A DNA stretch of 7,602 bases, from contig UQXS01000115.1 in NCBI GenBank assembly GCA_900545125.1, positions 1-7,602 of the forward strand, in the 5' to 3' direction. Shown piece after piece: positions 5,326-7,602 of the stretch (its first letter is position 1; the number at the start of each line of letters is the position of its first letter). Origin of the DNA: an uncultured Ruminococcus sp. Its GTDB lineage: Bacteria > Bacillota > Clostridia > Oscillospirales > Ruminococcaceae. Both the position numbers and the translations under genes were made by a program. Below the pieces are notes generated by a model. That model ran no database searches. It worked only from the letters and a program-made list of their open reading frames with translations, and was not told where the DNA came from.

Positions 5326-6813
5326 ATGACTTGTCCTCAGTGCGGCAACGAAAATCCGCCTAAGCTGAAATTCTGCGTAAAATGCGGAACAAATCTCGAT
5401 AACCCACAGGAAATAAATTATGAACAGGTAGATATGGGAAACTATCATTCTGAGGAAGATCATAACTCCGGAGGATTCAGTATCGGCAGCGGTACGTTTA
5501 CTATTCGTGATACTGCTCCTACGGCAGATTCATCCTCCGATTTCTACACTGCTGATGAACTCAACAGCGACGAAGAAGAATTTGATTTCAGCAGCTTTGA
5601 CGAACCTTTTATACCAAAGCTGGACACCGACAGGCTCTCCATGCCGTCTATGAACAATTCCCAGCCGCAGAGAGGATTTCCTCAGCAGCCGTTTCCGAAT
5701 CAGCCGCAGAATCACGCTGTAGGTGCAATGCCGCAGTCTCCGCAAATGGGAAATATGCCAGCTATGGCAGGCATACCTCAGCCTATGGGAATGAACGGTA
5801 TGCCGCAGCAGACAGCTCCTATGCCGCCGCAGATTATCGGCTACGACCAGAATGGTATGCCGATTTACGGTCAGCCTCAGCCTATGATGTACGCTCAGCC
5901 GCAGATCATCGGATACGACCAGAGCGGTATGCCTATCTACGGTCAGGCTCAGCCCATGATGTACGCACAGCCTCAGATCATCGGCTATGACCAGAGCGGT
6001 ATGCCGATTTACGGTCAGGCTCAGCCTATGATGTTCCCACAGCAGCCTGTTCAGCCGATTCAGCCAGCTCAGAATGATATGCCGGGTATGCCTAATATGA
6101 CGTCAGCAGGAGCAATGCCCGGAATCCCGGCAATGGGCGGATTACCGCAGATGCAGCCGTTCGGCGGACAAAACGCCGTTAATCATCCTGTCCCGGATAA
6201 TAACACCGCAAAAGAACGTGTTGAGGTATCCGATGATTTCTGGAAATTCTTCGACGGCGGAAAATCTGCGGATCACAGCGATAACGATGATTTCTTCGGC
6301 AAAAAGGACATGGACACAATCGCTTCCGGCAGCACGGACGCAGGACGTCTTAAACGCTTTGAGCGTAAGAAAAACGATTACATGAGCGATACTCCGCTTG
6401 TTGACGGCTCAAAGCTTGCTGCAAATACCGAAGCTAAATTCAATAAACTCTATATGCGCAAAACGGATATTGTAGATGCCGGTGACCTTGAAGCAAAAAA
6501 TAATGCGCCGGTGCAGGATATAATGGGCGTTACAAAAGAAGTTGATGCCGATACCATAAATGTCTACAAACATTACAAGTCGAGAATTTCAATGGAATAC
6601 ACAGAGGATGCCGACGCAGATCAGCTTGAAGCGTACAATCCGGAACACACAGAATCTATCATGGCTCAGGCAGATCACGCCGTAGAAGCTCTTCCAAAGA
6701 AAAAGACTACCTACGTTGACGAAATAGATGCAATAGAGCTTCCTGAATATATGCAGGCACGAAAAACCGTTCACGATGATACTCCGCAGATACCTGATCT
6801 GCCGGAAATATAG
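5326..6813 (+). CDS. Zinc-ribbon protein with Pro/Gln/Met-rich tandem repeats, function unknown
   Basis: The 495-residue protein opens with a zinc ribbon: C3-P-Q-C6 and C17-V-K-C20 hold one zinc ion. After it come an acidic Ser/Asp/Glu-rich stretch (about 40-105) and a Pro/Gln/Met/Gly-rich region (about 106-290) with three 24-residue tandem repeats (168-239). A charged C-terminal part (about 295-495) follows, with the patch VEVSDDFWKFFDGG (299-312). There is no signal peptide or membrane segment, so it should be cytoplasmic or attached to a partner. Start chosen at 5326: AAAGGAG (5311-5317) lies eight bases before it and the C-x-x-C follows at once. I do not recognise a function. Zinc-ribbon plus low-complexity proteins are common in clostridia and often annotated only by the ribbon; a scaffold or binding role is a guess. 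mscL follows 50 bases later on the same strand without a clear terminator, so they may share a transcript. Confidence 0.92.
   Translation: MTCPQCGNENPPKLKFCVKCGTNLDNPQEINYEQVDMGNYHSEEDHNSGGFSIGSGTFTIRDTAPTADSSSDFYTADELNSDEEEFDFSSFDEPFIPKLDTDRLSMPSMNNSQPQRGFPQQPFPNQPQNHAVGAMPQSPQMGNMPAMAGIPQPMGMNGMPQQTAPMPPQIIGYDQNGMPIYGQPQPMMYAQPQIIGYDQSGMPIYGQAQPMMYAQPQIIGYDQSGMPIYGQAQPMMFPQQPVQPIQPAQNDMPGMPNMTSAGAMPGIPAMGGLPQMQPFGGQNAVNHPVPDNNTAKERVEVSDDFWKFFDGGKSADHSDNDDFFGKKDMDTIASGSTDAGRLKRFERKKNDYMSDTPLVDGSKLAANTEAKFNKLYMRKTDIVDAGDLEAKNNAPVQDIMGVTKEVDADTINVYKHYKSRISMEYTEDADADQLEAYNPEHTESIMAQADHAVEALPKKKTTYVDEIDAIELPEYMQARKTVHDDTPQIPDLPEI
5827..6042 (+). repeat. Three 72-bp in-frame tandem repeats (24 residues each)
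   Basis: Units at 5827-5898, 5899-5970 and 5971-6042 each encode PQIIGYDQ(N/S)GMPIYGQ followed by (P/A)QPMM(Y/F)(A/P)Q. Units 1 and 2 differ at nine bases, changing two residues; units 2 and 3 differ at eight bases, changing two residues near the end. Most differences are silent, so the array was made by duplication and its protein sequence has since been conserved. Confidence 0.97.
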
Positions 6814-6817
6814 AAAC

Positions 6818-6835
6818 TAAGCCGCAAAAGGCTTA
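6818..6835 (+). other. Small hairpin between the zinc-ribbon gene and mscL
   Basis: TAAGCC (6818-6823) and GGCTTA (6830-6835) pair over 6 bp with loop GCAAAA. It begins five bases after the stop codon. It is followed by AAATAAAAG and not a T-run, so it is not a normal intrinsic terminator; read-through into mscL is likely, and I see no clear mscL promoter in the 50-base spacer. Confidence 0.5.
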
Positions 6836-6863
6836 AAATAAAAGCAAAGGAGTAAAAAAGAAA

Positions 6864-7271
6864 ATGAAGAAATTTTTTGAGGAATTCAAAGCATTCGCAC
6901 TCAAGGGCAATGTTATGGATCTGGCTATCGGTGTCATCATCGGAGCTGCTTTCGGAGATATTGTCACGTCGTTTACTGAGGATTTCATCAATCCCCTTAT
7001 CGCCTGTATAGGCGGAGCTGAGGTTGGCGGAAGAATCCAGATCGGCAGCACGGGACAGTACTTAAACTGGGGACACTTTATTACAGCCATTATTAATTTC
7101 CTTATTATGGCATTCTGTATCTTCCTCATGATGAAGAGTGTAAACAAACTTCTCTCACTGGGAAGGAAGAAGACTGAGGAAACCCCGAAAGCTCCGCCCG
7201 AGCCTACAAAGGAAGAAGTTCTTCTTACAGAGATCAGGGATCTCCTCAAGCAGAACAACTCTCAGCAGTAA
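6864..7271 (+). CDS. mscL: Large-conductance mechanosensitive channel MscL, complete
   Basis: The 135-residue protein matches MscL, the pentameric inner-membrane pore that opens under membrane tension and releases solutes during osmotic downshock. The N-terminal amphipathic helix (MKKFFEEFKAFALK) leads into the family signature KGNVMDLAIGVIIGAAF (14-30) and TM1 (about 16-45), with the small-residue gate face of A21, G23, G27 and A28. A periplasmic loop (about 47-70) precedes TM2 (about 71-93). After TM2 comes a charged RKK stretch (101-103), a Pro-rich linker (108-115) and the C-terminal helix bundle segment EEVLLTEIRDLLKQ (117-130). Length is normal for the family. AAAGGAG (6846-6852) is 11 bases before the ATG, a long spacing that may lower expression. 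It lies 50 bases after the zinc-ribbon gene and is followed by a strong terminator hairpin. Confidence 0.98.
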   Translation: MKKFFEEFKAFALKGNVMDLAIGVIIGAAFGDIVTSFTEDFINPLIACIGGAEVGGRIQIGSTGQYLNWGHFITAIINFLIMAFCIFLMMKSVNKLLSLGRKKTEETPKAPPEPTKEEVLLTEIRDLLKQNNSQQ

Positions 7272-7297
7272 CGCTTATAACATGTCCGCATAAAATT

Positions 7298-7372
7298 ATA
7301 ACGGGTTTTCGGAATATATAAGAACCTGTCTTCATAAGATATGTTCTAACTTCCGGAAACCCGTTATTTTTT
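7298..7372 (+). terminator. Long rod-like rho-independent terminator after mscL
   Basis: A 17-bp stem (7298-7314 with 7351-7367, one G-U pair) is followed by TTTTTT at 7367-7372. The 36-base loop itself folds: AGAAC (7321-7325) with GTTCT (7343-7347), then TGTCTT (7327-7332) with AAGATA (7336-7341, one G-U) around a 3-base loop. It starts 26 bases after the mscL stop. AAATT/AATTT flank both sides, so nearly the whole 70-base element is palindromic. Confidence 0.9.
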
Positions 7373-7381
7373 AATTTCCCC

Positions 7382-7410
7382 TTGACTTTACGGAGAGGTA
7401 AGGTTATAAT
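7382..7410 (+). promoter_or_regulatory. Consensus promoter of the downstream gene
   Basis: TTGACT (7382-7387, five of six), a 17-base spacer and TATAAT (7405-7410, perfect). The start should be near 7417, giving a leader of about 37 bases. A second TATAAT at 7422-7427 has no matching -35. The promoter begins only ten bases after the mscL terminator's T-run. Confidence 0.85.
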
Positions 7411-7453
7411 ATCAGTATAGCTATAATCAAATTTTTCAGCGGGAGGTAAAAAA

Positions 7454-7602
7454 TTGATCGCTGGTGTTTCTACAGCTTGTCTTTTTCCTAAACCCCTTGA
7501 GGAAAGCCTTTACGATCTTCTTGTAAACGGCGTTTCCTGCGTGGAGATATTCATAAATACTCACTCCGAACTAAAAAAAAGTTTTGCTCACGGCGCAGCC
7601 GG
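7454..7602 (+). CDS. Probable sugar phosphate isomerase/epimerase (TIM barrel) family protein, N-terminal fragment, TTG start
   Basis: An open frame runs from TTG at 7454 to the window end (49 codons plus two bases). GGGAGG (7441-7446) is seven bases before the TTG, and the consensus promoter is in place upstream. The translation opens with (M)IAGVSTACLFPKPLEES and continues with a helix, then VSCVEIFINTHSEL. This is a first beta strand, a Pro-containing loop, a helix and a second strand ending in an acidic residue, as in the xylose isomerase-like (AP endonuclease 2) TIM-barrel families often annotated as sugar phosphate isomerase/epimerase. The metal ligands and active site lie beyond the window, so substrate is unknown. 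No ATG is available nearby. That it is a gene is well supported; the family is a moderate-confidence call from the first 49 residues. Confidence 0.75.
   Translation, partial: MIAGVSTACLFPKPLEESLYDLLVNGVSCVEIFINTHSELKKSFAHGAA

Noticed and set aside
5827..6042. Tandem repeat as a CRISPR array
   Set aside because: The units are contiguous, 72 bp, in frame within a coding gene and without spacers.
6833..7258. Minus-strand open frame of 141 codons opposite mscL
   Set aside because: Full antisense shadow of mscL; the mscL reading frame carries the family signature.

Overview
This window looks like chromosomal core DNA from a Gram-positive, low-to-medium-GC Firmicute, most likely a clostridial gut relative of Ruminococcus (Oscillospiraceae). 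The clues are the gene order hrcA-grpE-dnaK-dnaJ under a perfect CIRCE operator, strong AGGAGG-type ribosome binding sites, and a DnaK that lacks the insertion found in the nucleotide-binding domain of Gram-negative DnaK. Protein style also fits: a zinc ribbon joined to a Pro/Gln/Met-rich region, and a VanY-type peptidase with an acidic tail. The species cannot be named from the sequence alone.

Left part (1-3818, minus strand): a class I heat-shock operon read from right to left. A TTGACA / TGn-TAAATT promoter feeds straight into CIRCE. Then come hrcA (GTG start), grpE 14 bases later, dnaK, and the first 17 codons of dnaJ, cut by the window edge. HrcA should bind CIRCE and repress its own operon. 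GrpE, DnaK and DnaJ form the Hsp70 chaperone cycle. The two longer spacers (grpE-dnaK and dnaK-dnaJ) each hold two hairpins, and the second also has a possible extended -10 promoter in front of dnaJ.

Middle (3886-5325): a membrane-anchored VanY/M15B D,D-carboxypeptidase-like gene, also on the minus strand, with its own terminator, so it is separate from the heat-shock operon. Its leader holds a possible 9-codon upstream ORF and a hairpin. It is divergent from the next gene across a spacer of about 260 bases carrying promoters on both strands.

Right part (5257-7602, plus strand): a 495-residue zinc-ribbon protein with three 24-residue tandem repeats and no recognised function, then mscL (mechanosensitive channel), then a long rod-like terminator hairpin. 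A consensus promoter follows and drives a gene cut by the window end, probably a sugar phosphate isomerase/epimerase (TIM barrel) family protein with a TTG start.

Most of the window is ordinary and well conserved. I see no mobile element, CRISPR array, phage gene, tRNA or rRNA. The least explained items are the zinc-ribbon repeat protein, the vanY leader, the intercistronic hairpins of the dnaK operon, and the 70-base palindrome after mscL.
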